Shown piece by piece: positions 24,501 to 36,000 of a DNA stretch of 64,000 nucleotides; the first letter of the stretch is position 1; every line of letters begins with the position of its first letter. Source of the DNA: Patiria miniata (lineage: Eukaryota; Echinodermata; Asteroidea; Valvatida; Asterinidae). The stretch covers positions 1,550,001 through 1,614,000 of the forward strand of contig NW_024037054.1 of NCBI RefSeq assembly GCF_015706575.1, in the 5' to 3' direction. The position numbers were made by a program, and so were the translations under genes. Below the pieces are notes generated by a model, which worked only from the letters and a program-made list of their open reading frames with translations, was not told the origin of the DNA and ran no database searches.

Positions 24501-25946
24501 TGTCAAACAGACCATAACATACGTGGTATAAAACTTGGTACATAAAGTAACTGACAAGCCGTGCATGGTCTAAGTAGATAAGGCTGTGATATAAAATATA
24601 AATAGATTGCCAATTATTGCCTTGTATGGAATGGTAGGATATGTGGTACAAAATTTAAATGTAACTAGATTTATGTTTGTGGACAAACACAGGGCTGTTT
24701 CGGTAACTTTTCGTGACATGTGACATGTAAAGTTTCAACTAGTTCCATCCAGAAAGGATGTGTAGTTCTGTTTATAATAAATGGTGTCATATAATATGTG
24801 ATTACATTCTCATAGGGCTTTGAATTATGATGTCACATTTCACGTGATGACGTCATGATGATGTCACATCAATTTTCATCTATAACTATATTTATTTGGA
24901 AATAACTTAGCCAGAGCATACATCTTTGAAAGCAAGTTCACACCTTTCACCAATTTTAAATTACAAGGCACTTCCGGTTTCAACCGGAAGGAAGGGTAAA
25001 ATGATTTTGTACATAATATCAAAAACGAAGACCCTGGATTATTCTATCAATTCCCGCAAAAGTCATGTTCAGGTCTCTCACGATTGATTTTATATTAATT
25101 TTCAAACATTAAATCCATTAATCTTTAACGTGACGTCACGTGACCCATGATGACGTCATCATGGCGTCACTTCATTTTTTTTTATCTATAACACATCCCG
25201 GTCTAGGTACATTTATACCAACTTTCAACCCAATCAGACCTGTAGTTCTGGAGATATAGCCCAATCTGTCAGATCTAGCTGAATTCTGCTAGAAAATGGT
25301 CACAACAGAAAAATTGCATATAATGTGACGTCACGTGACTCGTGATGACGTCAATGTTCGGCACGCAGCAGCAGGTGCTGGTCTAAGTGTGTGCCAAGTA
25401 TAAAGGCAATTGGATTGATTTTAGTGCCTAAAGTGCCGGGGACAAAAAAACGTGCACAAATGCTATGGGCAAAATAACTGAAAAAAAAACCAAATAAAAT
25501 AAAGTAAAAAAAATAAAAAAAATCTTAACGAAAACAAAGGCTGTTTTCGGCCGGTGACAACAGACCATGCTTTATTCATTTCAGACTGCCGGAGATCTTA
25601 CTGTGGAGATGGTTACAGACAAGAAGGGGTGGAGGAATGTGACACTTTCAACTTCAATGGAAAAACATGTGATGACTACTTCTCAGAGTGAGTCAGACTT
25701 GACTGATCAGTTGTGAAGTTTGAGTTGTAACTGTCACAGAATGTATGGTTGATCATACTTGAATACTTCCTTTATAATTTTCAAAGCATTGTTATCAAGG
25801 TAAGATGCTATAAATTGGGAATTTTGCATTCACTTGCCGACAGGTATGAGACAATGGGCACGTTACGATGCACTGACCGTTGTCGGATTGATACTGGGGA
25901 CTGCAAGGTCGTCCGAAGAAGAAAACGCCAGCTGCCTCCAGAGTAG
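15375..25946 (+). CDS. COLQ: COLQ-like gene (acetylcholinesterase collagenic tail), C-terminal five exons
   Basis: Five exons (15375-15514, 23349-23606, 24304-24379, 25585-25687, 25844-25946) join in frame with consensus splice sites. They encode 15 or so Gly-X-Y triplets, a non-collagenous block (IIIVPN...[16 protein letters not shown]) like the segment after the collagen of ColQ and related to collagen XV/XVIII trimerisation domains, a short second collagen run, and a Cys-rich tail with CDDGN and [14 protein letters not shown] (Myxococcus-type disulfide repeats). The Cys spacing follows the ColQ C-terminus as I recall it. ColQ trimerises and anchors acetylcholinesterase in synaptic basal lamina. 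The second collagen run and the basic end ([10 protein letters not shown]) look unlike vertebrate ColQ. The N-terminal esterase-binding (PRAD) exon and signal peptide were not found in this window. Confidence 0.8.
16190..16857 (-). pseudogene. Ty3/gypsy gag-protease fragment, decayed
   Basis: The minus strand encodes a CCHC zinc-knuckle region ([17 protein letters not shown] followed by CNVCH) and, with frameshifts, the retroviral-type aspartic protease motif [17 protein letters not shown] (DTGS codons near 16300-16315). RT and LTRs are absent, so this is a remnant in the COLQ-like intron. Confidence 0.75.
17740..18523 (+). mobile_element. 3' end of an L2/CR1-like LINE
   Basis: 17755-18038 encodes the typical C-terminal end of such ORF2 proteins, with [14 protein letters not shown], the block [20 protein letters not shown] and a final Lys/Phe/Leu-rich helix. 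An AT-rich 3' untranslated part follows and ends in a short tail of TCAAATCAAAA-type repeats near 18510-18523. It is strongly 5' truncated. Confidence 0.7.
19105..21572 (-). mobile_element. CR1/jockey-type LINE, decayed, minus strand
   Basis: Reading on the minus strand from 21572, the end of an APE endonuclease domain ([12 protein letters not shown], then frameshifts), a linker, and RT pieces at 20948-20495 ([20 protein letters not shown]) and 20276-19965 ([23 protein letters not shown]) are recognisable. The 3' end carries a (GATACA)n-type tail at about 19105-19125, the same as in the LINE at 43.1-45.2 kb. Many frameshifts and stops are present. Confidence 0.85.
21590..21890 (+). repeat. 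Relative of the CAAGGGCGGATCCA hAT MITE family
   Basis: The internal sequence CTAGATGCTCTGTGGTGCGAT and AAAGATGGTGGTGTA match the copies at 9924 and 23753, but the ends differ or are lost. A long G run lies at 21845-21860. Confidence 0.6.
21930..22780. mobile_element. Foldback element with roughly 390-bp inverted arms
   Basis: The left arm (21930 to about 22318) is reverse-complemented in the right arm (about 22392-22780), from TGTGTTTAAAGGGAAAGGGC at the tip to AATACATCAG near the centre, with small differences. Only about 75 bp separate the arms. No coding frame is present, and the T/G-rich left flank hides any target duplication. Confidence 0.75.
22905..22975 (-). repeat. Fragment of CAAGGGCGGATCCA MITE family
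   Basis: A stretch matching the interior of the family (CAGGAAATGCCTCAGATTGC, ACAGAGCATCTAGATCC) appears in the same orientation as in the 23753 copy. Confidence 0.5.
23349..23606 (+). CDS. COLQ: COLQ-like exon: trimerisation-type block and second collagen run
   Basis: It lies between CCCATCAG and CAAGAG|GTAAGA, 86 codons in phase 0. Residues 1-45 form the non-collagenous block ([13 protein letters not shown] ... [12 protein letters not shown]). Residues 55-80 are eight Gly-X-Y triplets ([18 protein letters not shown]...), then a short acidic linker. Confidence 0.85.
23753..24024. mobile_element. Complete hAT-like MITE, CAAGGGCGGATCCA family
   Basis: Perfect 14-bp terminal inverted repeats (CAAGGGCGGATCCA) are flanked by an exact 8-bp target duplication GTATATGT (23745-23752 and 24025-24032). 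It is 272 bp with G/C runs near both ends and no coding capacity. It sits in a COLQ-like intron. Confidence 0.9.
24304..24379 (+). CDS. COLQ: COLQ-like exon: first Cys-rich repeat
   Basis: It lies between TTCAAG and ATAT|GTAAGT. It reads [20 protein letters not shown] and ends in SCI plus one base of a split codon. The CGN...CDDGN pattern is the start of a Myxococcus-type disulfide repeat. Confidence 0.85.
24664..25560. mobile_element. CRE-rich repeat, shorter copy of the 59.7-61.0 kb family
   Basis: It starts with the same hairpin (TGTTTGTGGACAAACA) and CAGGGCTGTTTCGG as the copy at 59673 and ends in ACAAAGGCTGTTTTCGGCC without the closing half of the terminal hairpin. It holds about two of the TGACGTCA-containing tandem units. 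It ends about 25 bp before a COLQ-like exon. Confidence 0.75.
25585..25687 (+). CDS. COLQ: COLQ-like exon: second Cys-rich repeat
   Basis: It follows CATTTCAG and ends at TCAGA|GTGAGT. It reads [19 protein letters not shown] then [13 protein letters not shown]. The C-x4-C-GDG and VEECD positions match the ColQ tail. Confidence 0.85.
25844..25946 (+). CDS. COLQ: COLQ-like terminal exon
   Basis: It follows CCGACAG and reads [20 protein letters not shown], closing the Cys-rich domain, then a basic tail ending [10 protein letters not shown] and TAG (25944-25946). ColQ tails usually end soon after the last Cys, so the basic extension is unusual. Confidence 0.85.
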
Positions 25947-27800
25947 ACTTGCAAAACTGGATCATAAGAGCAATAATGACCCTATTGGCTTGAAATGATT
26001 TATCAAAGATCGATGGATTTTGTTGCCAGTATTTATGTGGCAACTGTTGTGTAAACATGACAGATTTGTTGATGAGACGACATTCTTCTGTAGGTGCTGG
26101 TCAGGGGCACATGGTGTGAGGAGCAAACTCCCATTACAGCAAGACACCCACTGTGATGGCTCACAGAACATCCAATTCATCAGGTTGAATTTCTCTAAAA
26201 GCAGCATTCCCACAGGTTACAGGCTTCATCCTGCTATCATCTTCCATGGTTTGACTTCCACAGCAACATCCACATAGTTACTGAAGGTGACTTCCATATC
26301 ATTGAGTGATTCTCACTTCTAAATCACAACCACTCATCCAAATCAACTATTGACACTGTTTCACAATTCATTTCAATGCCACTTGAACACATTTTGCTAT
26401 GGTGGAGTGATATCAAAGAGTCCTGCATATTACATGTATATTGTGGTGCAATCCACTCATAATTTCATTTTCATAGCACATAGCCACATCCACAAAAAGT
26501 ATCCTTTACCTGTTGGTTGTTTTTCAATCATCTGATCACTCGGAAATGCCCAGGATTTGAGGATGTTACAGTTGGCTGTCTGAAGTGAAGATTGCCAAAT
26601 TCTAAAGCTTATGCAACATGTTTTTGTATAAAATATTGATTCAAACTAGGGAAAAACAACAAGTGTGCATCTGGAAGATGTCTTCTTCACTGCATCATCT
26701 TCTCAATCGTCATCAGTGTTTATGAGCCATTTGTTCATGACGGCAAGCAAGCTTGTTGCAGGAAAATGTTTTCTACAAAAGTGAAGCATTTGCCATACAT
26801 GAACATTACGGATCTTGTTGTGGGCAAAACTTTACTGCATGGAGTTAGGCTTTACAGCGGATGGAATCGGGAGGTTTCTAATGCTGTCAACCACAGAAGA
26901 TACTCTCATTTTGCTATGGGCATCATGTATAGAACTTACCCAAATCACTGTTTTCTGTGCAGAGTCTTTTGTCATAGATTGTCCAAATTGAAATTAAAGG
27001 TAATATTCTTAATGCATTCATTAGAATTTACATGTATCAGCTGATTTATTCTCATGTTTATGACATACCAATTAATCATTTCCCCCAAAATAAGTTATAT
27101 TTGTAAGGACAGTATTATTATTATTATTACCTTTTCGAAAAAATGTTAATATAAAAAAAAAAGACTTTAAGTGCAAGTCACAGCGTTTCATAAATGTGTA
27201 CTATTAAAAGAGGAAAAAGTACAGTTGATATTTATGTATTATGTGTCTTTGATGGTGCTTTTATATGGACTGTAAATATGTTATGTACACTACATCTGAA
27301 TGTACATTTTTGGGCCGAGTTATGAAACTTCTTGGACATTCAAAGTGTAAACATTTTTAAGATGGTTGTCACCTGTCCTCATTATATCATTGTTTTTTGG
27401 AATTTTGATTTTGTTTTTTAACATTCAAGCAAGAGATTCTTTGTATTTGAAGGAACAATATCCTTATGTACCATTTCAGTGCTTTCACACAGCCCATTTT
27501 AATTTCATGATTTACTATTATATTGTTAAATTGATCGTAATGATAAATGATGTTACTGATTTTATCCAGTCCTTAATTTCTACAGTTTATGAGGATTGCT
27601 ACTGGGTATTGAAACTGAAAACGAAAATGGACCAGCCCTCTTTACTTGAGTGATAGATATTCAGATATCCGTCCCAGTTCTATTTTCAGAGAGCAACAAG
27701 AAGTTTAAAATGAATGTAGTTGCCTTACTAACTCCAGCTAGTACAAGTACTTATGCCACATTTCATATCTTCCCAGGAAATAAAAAAAATGTTTTGAAAA
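25947..27800 (+). other. Probable 3' UTR of the COLQ-like gene
   Basis: It is unique-looking AT-rich sequence without good ORFs after the stop codon. An AATAAA hexamer at 27779-27784 is one candidate polyadenylation signal. The true end is not determined. Confidence 0.4.
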
Positions 27801-28655
27801 AATAGCTCTTCTAGCATTTCATCTCCACTTTTCTTCAAAATAGCCATTGAACACCCGGATGCTGAAGAGGGTGGAATCGATTGTCTTTTCTAATGGCTTA
27901 TTTTACTTGTCCATTTTGGAAATCCTTTATAACTAAACAAGTGTCATTAATTAGACTAATGGTATGTCTTTTAAAGCTCATATATCAAACTGAAAAGAAC
28001 AGACTTGTTTCCAAGTGACAAGAACATACATGTAAATTGTTTGGACTTTTCGACATGTCCCATAGGGTTTGTACATTCTCTGGGTTATTGTTATCGCACG
28101 CAGCTCTTTGTTCAAATTTCTCAAACGTAAGGATAACAAGATAACATGTGTGTAAATAAGTTCCATCATGGACCCTATTGTCCTTGATTGTTCACCGTCC
28201 ACTATTTGAATGTAATTTCATTTACTTGTGTGTAAATACCCTAAGCCCCCACTCCCTCAGGTCGACCTGCGATTTGCTTGCGCCGTGACAAAATCGTCTG
28301 ATAAAGGTCAAAAGTCATGCTCGGGTCACAAAACTGAGGAATCATGTGATTATCATGGAACAAGTGGCATAACAATCATGCTCGTGTCATCCACAGCTTC
28401 ATCCTAAAAAGTCAGATGCTGACTGATCTGTGTTGTCTCAGGTCAACCTGAGGCCAGCTTAAACAGTAGAATTCATCTTTCTGGAGAGAACCCCCCCCCC
28501 ATTGATTTTGTAAGATTTCCAAGTGTGGACCTTCACACAGTCATGGACCTGTATGTCCACTGTTCCAGGTGCACTAATCAATGGCTACACGTGCTCATAT
28601 AGACATAGAAAACCCACTTTTCATGATAGTGAAGGTGGTACACAATAGGTTTGCA

Positions 28656-28811
28656 CAGGGGTGTGAGTCACCTCTGATAAAAATAGCTGGAAAAAAGCTG
28701 AACTTTGGAAATCTCCTATACTTTTGTATACGGCAAGTGAGGGGAAAAAAAGCTGAAATCCAAAACAAACAATGCTGAAATCAGCTTTAAAGCTAAGATT
28801 TCACACCCCTG
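28656..28811. mobile_element. Small TIR element
   Basis: The ends CAGGGGTGTGA and TCACACCCCTG are inverted and are flanked by the direct repeat TTTGCA (28650-28655 and 28812-28817). It is 156 bp with no coding capacity. Confidence 0.6.
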
Positions 28812-29497
28812 TTTGCACTTAGCACATCTGTGACTAGTATAAAATGTCACACTTGTAGTTAGCACAATTTGTATATTCTTAATACGTATTTTTATCTTAC
28901 AAATTTTACCAAGCTTGTATTTATGTAACTGGTATTCCACATAATATTTAAATGTTATATCTAGTTGTCTTACATGTATATCTGATAATGGGGCTATAGG
29001 TGAGGGCAGGATTCTGACAAGTGAAAACATCTTTTCATGCACACCAGTTTCAACTGGTTGCTTTGCATTACCATTCAGCACTGCAGACTCAAGAACCATT
29101 GAGTTTGAAGAAAATAGGTCTGGTGGCTAGATAAGCCAATGTAAACAATTCCCAGATATCTGCACTCACCAACAAGAACAAAGATGTAGGTAAAATGTTT
29201 TATCTTTGTTTAACTGCACAAAAAAAGTTTCAAGATTGCTGTTCACACTTTACAAAATGTGAAAATCTGACAACTCAATATTCTTAGATTAACCTACAGA
29301 TAACATCACCTTCATTTTACAGGGTCTTTCCCATACTATTGTAATATCAAATGCTACATTATCACTTAATTTCCTGTGAAATTGAATAACACTTAAAACC
29401 AGCATTCACTTTTACCATTAAAAACTATCGTTCAAATTCAATTAGGGGCATGCAAATGTGCTCTTTATATATAGAATTTTTAAAAAGCATATGCATC

Positions 29498-29865
29498 CAA
29501 TTCGGGCGATTCACAATGCAGTGCGCCACCAAGAGTTTGCTACGGATAGTTAATTTTTCCCAGTGCACTGTGGGAGATGGTCGACAAATTCGTAGCCTGG
29601 GACATTTGAAATTGTTGGTTTTTCCGGCCAGTAGTTTCGTAAGCGTATGATTCGAGTATCTGTTTGCCCTTTTCTTTTCCTTTTATCAATATGGCATTTT
29701 TTGTAAGGCGGCAGAATTACGCTATGCACAATCTATAACAAATTAGCTCAAGTTTTCTACTGACACTCATTCAAATGAGCCATGTTTTGTCGACCGTAAA
29801 CTTGAAAAATGGACACTCCATGGCAAACTCTTGGTGGCGCACTGCATTGTGAATCGCCCGAATTG
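29498..29865. mobile_element. TIR element with 43-bp perfect inverted ends
   Basis: 29498-29540 (starting CAATTCGGGCGATTCACAAT) is exactly reverse-complemented at 29823-29865. The interior is 282 bp with no ORF of note. I could not see a clear target duplication. Confidence 0.75.
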
Positions 29866-31014
29866 AAATTGAATTTGAATTTAAGAAAATACTTGCAGGA
29901 ATGATATTCACCTGGCTTTCCAAGGTGTACATATTTTTGACACTATGGTTTTAATAAAGCTTCCTGATATGTGATGCGTTTTCATTTTCATAATACTGTA
30001 GGTGATGCATTTTCGTTGTGTTTTCATATACTATCAGTGTATGTGACTTTCAAAGCAGTAAATTGTTCATTCATTGCTGTTATGGAACATTATGAAGTAA
30101 CTGGACACTCCTCAATAATGATGCAAAAACAAAAATCTAATTAACAAGGATGTAGAACCAATAAAAAGATATAATTAGATCATCAATATAATAAAATTGA
30201 TATGGAGAAAATGTGATTATCAATATATGCATTTGGTCTTTGGGTGTATGGTTTGCATGCATATCTCTCTTGAAATTGAATGAAGGATAAGCACCGTCTA
30301 TTATCGATATTACTCGATTATTCAATATTATTTTGATATCGATATCGCCGATACCAATTTTTTAATCATATCGAAATATTTGATATTGAAGAATAATATC
30401 GAAACTATCTATCAAAGAAAATCGTTAAAATAAATCTCCTGTTTGGGCTTTTACTTTGAGTTTAACATTTGCTCTATAATGAAATAAACTTGGCGGCAAC
30501 TTGTGCTTGAGACTCAAAATAAACACATTCCAAAATGACAAGCGACATAGCTTTGTGCTCTGCATTTGGGTCTCCCCAATGTAAAACCTAAAAAGAAACC
30601 TCCTGTTCTGGACAAAATGTCAGTGGAGACATTTGTTTTAAAAAGTTTGAGCAACGTGCTCCAGAGTTTTGGATTTTAATCAAATTTTCATATTTATGGT
30701 CTTTAAAGGGAATATACAACAATTGCTTTTGCTGTAATTTTCAGAAATGGATGGATTTTGGGGTTACTATTTATAGTAAATATTGTTACACTGACTTGTT
30801 TGAAGTTCTGCGCTAATAGATGCTAGAAAAACCATGAAAAACAATCATGTTGCTGTAGTTTGGTTCCCTGACCCCACTAAAGGTGAACGAAGCAATTTAT
30901 AGACGTCAGGGAATCAGTCTAGCTGGCTTGTACCCGTTCGTAAGTATGTAATCGTTTGCAAAAAAAATGCGGACTAACAAAATATGGAAAATTGGAGGCA
31001 GTATTTGAAACAAG

Positions 31015-31690
31015 GTGGTTCTCGAACCACGCGTCTTGCCGGTTTCAAATGAGACCAATTTTACATTTTCAGCCTATTTTACAGCTTGACCTCAGATGAC
31101 CTTGGACCTTGCCAAGGTTGCCATGTTGCATCTATGACTCAAGTTTGGTTCCAATTGGACTTGGAACTTTTCAAATGAGACAATTTTTTCGAAACTTTAA
31201 CCAAAACACCACATACATATGGACGGACATACATATACATCACTGATCTCTATTATACCGACTGGATGGCGCTTCACGCCGTGGGGTGAAGTCACTGGAT
31301 GCCATTTTGACACTCCTTTTGGTCACTTAAAAACATATATGCAAATGAAATAAAATTATATATTTGAACAAATATTAACATGAGTAATATAGCACTGTGG
31401 GCAAAATGAATAAATGAAAACGTGTTTGACGATCAAAAATCGCTTCTTAAACTGTTATAATTCTGTGCTTTTTATATACCGATCCGTGCGTTGTGGGGCT
31501 TTTGAGGGAGCTTCAAAATGGCCACCGCGTGTGTGCGAGGGCGTCACGGTCTTGTGCACACGCATAATGGTTGAAGCGCTATCCAGTCAGTATAATAGAG
31601 ATCAGTGGTATACATATGGACGGACATACGAACACAAAAAAGTGATCTCATGGTCTCTTTCCCGAACTTGTTCAGGCGAGACAAAAAGTC
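31015..31690. repeat. GACCTTTGACC-type repeat interrupted by a TIR element
   Basis: It begins GGTGGTTCTCGAACCACGCG, like the copy at 11505, and appears to finish with TTGTTCAGGCGAGAC near 31680. The insertion at 31241-31606 splits it. Confidence 0.5.
31241..31606. mobile_element. TIR element nested in a dispersed repeat
   Basis: CACTGATCTCTATTATACCG (31241 onward) is inverted at 31571-31606 with a few mismatches over about 36 bp. The outer flanks share about 20 bp in direct orientation (ATACATATGGACGGACATAC). Confidence 0.65.
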
Positions 31691-32347
31691 CAACGCTGGT
31701 CCGTCTTTGATACAAAAATACCACTTTTGTTGAAAATGACAGCACACCAGGTGCCAAGATTTTACAGAATGCTTTAGACTGTCATTCACGATAGTTCAGT
31801 TAGATTTTTCATAGTAAATTGGTAGTTTTGTTTTTTGATGTTAGCAAATGGTGTATTTTCCCTTTAACTTTTACATGGGATAATCGATATATAGAATATT
31901 CTCGATTTTGGATTTCCGATATATCAATTATTTTATCGAAAATTCTAATATCAATAGTGCTTAATGACAGATCTCCAAATTTATTAAATGAATGAGGCGA
32001 ACTCTAAATAGACTCATTGCACAGAATGGCCTGACCAAGGACAGGATTTGTTATGCGAGTTCAGTACAAATCAATATGTCTACTCATATGTATCATCCAG
32101 GAACAACGATCTGCCCTCACTCAGTCAGGGCGCGTAATGAAAAGGCTGAATCTACAAACAAACTGCAGTAGCAACTGGATTAGCAAAGTCACATTAATAA
32201 AAATGCACAACAAGAACCTGAAATTAGGCGGGGAATGCCTGTTGTTATTAGTATATTCAGTATTATTTATGATTATGATTACAAACTATACACATGGTAT
32301 GGCATTATATATTTTCAGTAGGCCATGTCATGGACTTCTAAGAAAAC

Positions 32348-32353
32348 TTTATT
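32348..32353 (-). promoter_or_regulatory. Candidate AP4B1 polyadenylation signal
   Basis: AATAAA on the minus strand lies about 550 bases after the AP4B1 stop codon. This is a guess from position only. Confidence 0.3.
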
Positions 32354-32904
32354 TGTGCTGCATTGCTTTCTTTAAATTTTTACTGCACTTAACATTTTAA
32401 AACATAAAATTCATCAAACAAAGTGGAAAATAATCTAGGTTTCTGAAAACACTCTTTGTATCTATCAACTGAACATTAAGCTAATCATTTAATTCTTGAA
32501 AGATTTTTGTGAAACAAATGTCTTACATGAGTGAAGCCACTTTGTATCAGAGATAGTTTAACGCAGGACAAAAAAGGGGCAAAAGAAACCAAGATTAACA
32601 AAAATCACATGAGAAACAATGACTAGATTCAGTTTCAATAAATGTTTAGTTGAATAAAAAATATGAATACAGGCTGGCATTGAGTCTGTATTTTCAAGGA
32701 TGCTGCATCAGTTCTCTGTCACCTGAGCTTTCAAATGCCATGGTCTCTCAATTGGTCATTTTTCTTGTGTAGCCAGGATCACACTATGAGTAGCAGTGCT
32801 GCACATATGGGGAATTGTAATTGGGAATCACTCGGTCTCAGATAATGTCAAATGAAGTCCAACTTTGTCATATTGCATAATGTTCACTGAGAAGTGCAGT
32901 GCCT

Positions 32905-33048
32905 TCAAGAAACAGCATCAAGAATTAATTTCATTACCGCAGATGTCACCCACTGTTGATCTTCCTGGCACTTAATGTCAAAGGTCAGGAGGTCAGTCTC
33001 TGAATGTAGGTTAACCTCCATTAGGTAAAGCTGATCAGTGTTTGCCTC
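32905..33048 (-). CDS. AP4B1: AP4B1 last coding exon (ear domain end)
   Basis: It follows a TTTGCAG acceptor. It reads [20 protein letters not shown] and ends ILDAVS then TGA (32905-32907), aligning with the C-terminal appendage end of human AP4B1. Confidence 0.9.
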   Translation of the reverse strand, partial: EANTDQLYLMEVNLHSETDLLTFDIKCQEDQQWVTSAVMKLILDAVS

Positions 33049-36000
33049 CTGCAAACAAAAACATGACCACAAGTTCATGGAAGAGTGAGCATTTAACGTT
33101 GCCTTAAAGGCAACTTGGCAGACTTGCTAAACTATTTTTTGAGAGACTCTAATTAAACAGGCTAATAAAATGTATGTTACAGTGTCAACAGAATAAGATG
33201 TAAACAAAAAAAACCAAGGCTTTATACCCCCCAAAACCTCCCCCCCCAAAAAAAAATGGCAGTAGCAAATGTTAGATGACGTATATGCAAACGCCCCCTC
33301 CCCCTAAAAACACCAGTCTTGAGAAGGGTGTATTTGTACACTATTACCTAATATAGTGTGCATGATTGTAGGATTTTATCAGTGCTCCCCATTGAAAATA
33401 TGGTACTAGGCCTCCCCCCACCCCCAATTGATTTTTGGAGGGCAAAGAGTCCAGAGAAAAAAACAGTCTACATTTCAGCACGCCACCCTGCAAAAATGTC
33501 TGGATCCACCCGGCTAACCCCCAAAATATAGGCTCTATCTACATTTATATGCATATTTCACGTGCAAACCAGTACAGTATGCACAAGCGGTGTCCCATCC
33601 GGGGCCGTATCATAAGTCCGACGCCTCATAGGTCCGACGCCTCATAAGTCAGAAATTTCGGACTTATGAGGCGTCGAACTTATGAGGCATAACATTTATT
33701 TATTCCGCCTCATAGGTCCGACGCCTCATAAGTCCGACAACGGAAAAACGAAATGTTCAATTTGTCGGACTTACGAGGCGTCGGAGCTATGAGGCGTCGG
33801 AGCTATGAGGCGTCAGATCTATGAGACGTCGGACTTGTGAGGCGTCAGACCTATGAGGCGTCGGACTTATGGGCCTTTATTTGGTTAGGGGATGCGATTT
33901 TGTCGGACTTATGAGGCGTCGGACCTATGAGGCGTCGGACTTATGAGCGGACCCCTCCCATCCAAGGGGCTCTCAAAGTAGTAAAAACGCGCCCTCTTTG
34001 TTGGCGCACGGAGCCCATAGTAAATATGTTTAAAAACAACCAAACTATTGTACAGAGGCAGCAACAAAGACAAATTCACACCAAAAAATGATCAATATAC
34101 TGCTAAAAATGAAATAACACCCAACACTTTTATGGTTAAAAAATCCTACCTACCTTTGCATACAGGAATGCCTTCCAAGGGTCCGAGCCTTCTGGGGATA
34201 TTGCCATGGCTTGCCAGCCTAATCCTGCCAAGCGATCTTGGATATCATTTGGAGGTACTGACTCCAACAGTGGAAGTTGCTGCTGTTTGCTAAAAATAAA
34301 TCATATCATTTCCTTTAATTCCAAAAGAAATGACGGGAAAATATTCATACATCATGAACTTGGAAAGGGTTTAAACCAAAACTCTGCATGCAAAAACCTA
34401 CACTTGGAACAGCACAACTCTTCACTTTGATGTAATTTTAGATATTGAGTTTTGCCATTGACAGACGTAAAAAAAAGAGAGCGAAGAGTGTTGTTTGTTG
34501 AGGGCACTTCAGCACCATTCTGTCATTCAACAGCATTCAATACTCTGGCACAATCACTTGAAAATGTCATTCATTTGCAAATGCCGCTGCTTTTGTATAC
34601 CTTCAACTGACGTCTAGAAAGTTGAACAATAAATAAAAGTTATTTTGCCATGTCGTAACCAGTTCACATGGTTTCGATCCAACTCGGACCCAAACCAAGT
34701 CGGACCCAAGCCAACTCGGACCCATGCCAACTCGGACCCACTACCAACTCGGACCCACGCCAACTCGGACCCACTACCAACTCGGACCCACTACCAACTC
34801 GGACCCACTACCAACTCGGACCCACAACCAACTCGGACCCACTACCAACTCGGACCCATGCATGACCAACTCGGACCCATCGTTTACAATCATTCGACAG
34901 CGTTTTCAATCATTCGACAATTTCATGAAATTTGTCCACTTAATGACTTATCATGCTGTTCAGTATAAATTTTCATTGTAGTCGTCAGGTAAAATATCTG
35001 TATTGCAGCAGTTTGTCGTGGTTGTAAAGCCCATTGAAATGCTATTTTGAAATGCGCTTTAAAAGTGTAATTAATTATTTATTTTTATTATTTGTTTCCA
35101 TTGAAACATATTGCGCTTTAACCGAAAGTAATTAAAATTAAAGTTTAACCAATTATTCATTTTCATATTTGACATCATTCACGCCATCTTGCTCAATTTA
35201 ACAGCAATTTATTTCATTTTTAATTCAACCACATAAATTGAGAACAGATCTTCATAGAAAAATAAATTGGAAAGTATGACATTGAAACATGAACACTTTC
35301 AAACATGACATTATTAATTCAATAAATATAAGTAAACATTATAAGCCATTAAATAAAATAAATAAGGTATAAAAACAAAGTCTATTCTAATCTCTACATG
35401 TACATGTATTTAAAAAAAAATCCATAAACACCATTGCATACACTTCAAGGAAAACGAAGGTTCCATAATAAATGAAGTATAAAAAGTCAAATTCTGATTT
35501 TTTTCGGGTAATCGATCGAGCTTGGAAATACATGTCGGGTTCCATAATATATTTATAAAAAAAAAGTTATTAAAAAAAACAATATGAAAAATTAAACAAT
35601 GTCGTATAAAAAACCCACAAACTTCAAGGACAGCATGTGAATTATTAAAAAAAACAATCAATTACAACTTGGATGTGGGCAGGACAAATTCGGATTTTTC
35701 GGGTAATCGATAGAGCTTGGAAATACATGTCGGGTTCCATAATATATTTATAAAAGAAAAGTTACATAAAAAAAGTGAATGAGTAATAAGAGAGCAAAAT
35801 CAACGTAGTATGATCAAACAACAAAACTAAAAGCCCAATTCTGACCAATATAATTACAGAATATCTTCACTATATAAGCACTGTAACATTAAGATGACCT
35901 ATAAATATAATCTCTGAAATTAATGATTAAGTCATTGTTGGGTCCGAGTTGGTCGTGCTTGGGTCCGAGTTGGTAGTGGGTCCGAGTTGGTCTTGGGTCC

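Larger units (their letters stand above)
27801..32340. other. Intergenic region between the convergent COLQ-like and AP4B1 genes
   Basis: I see no gene. The region contains the short elements at 28656-28811 and 29498-29865 and the nested repeats at 31015-31690, described separately; the remainder looks like unique AT-rich sequence. Confidence 0.5.

Noticed and set aside
34645..34981. Overlapping open frames with [20 protein letters not shown] peptide repeats
   Set aside because: They are readings of the 17-bp DNA array in several frames; a unit length of 17 bp rotates the frame and explains the peptide repeats.
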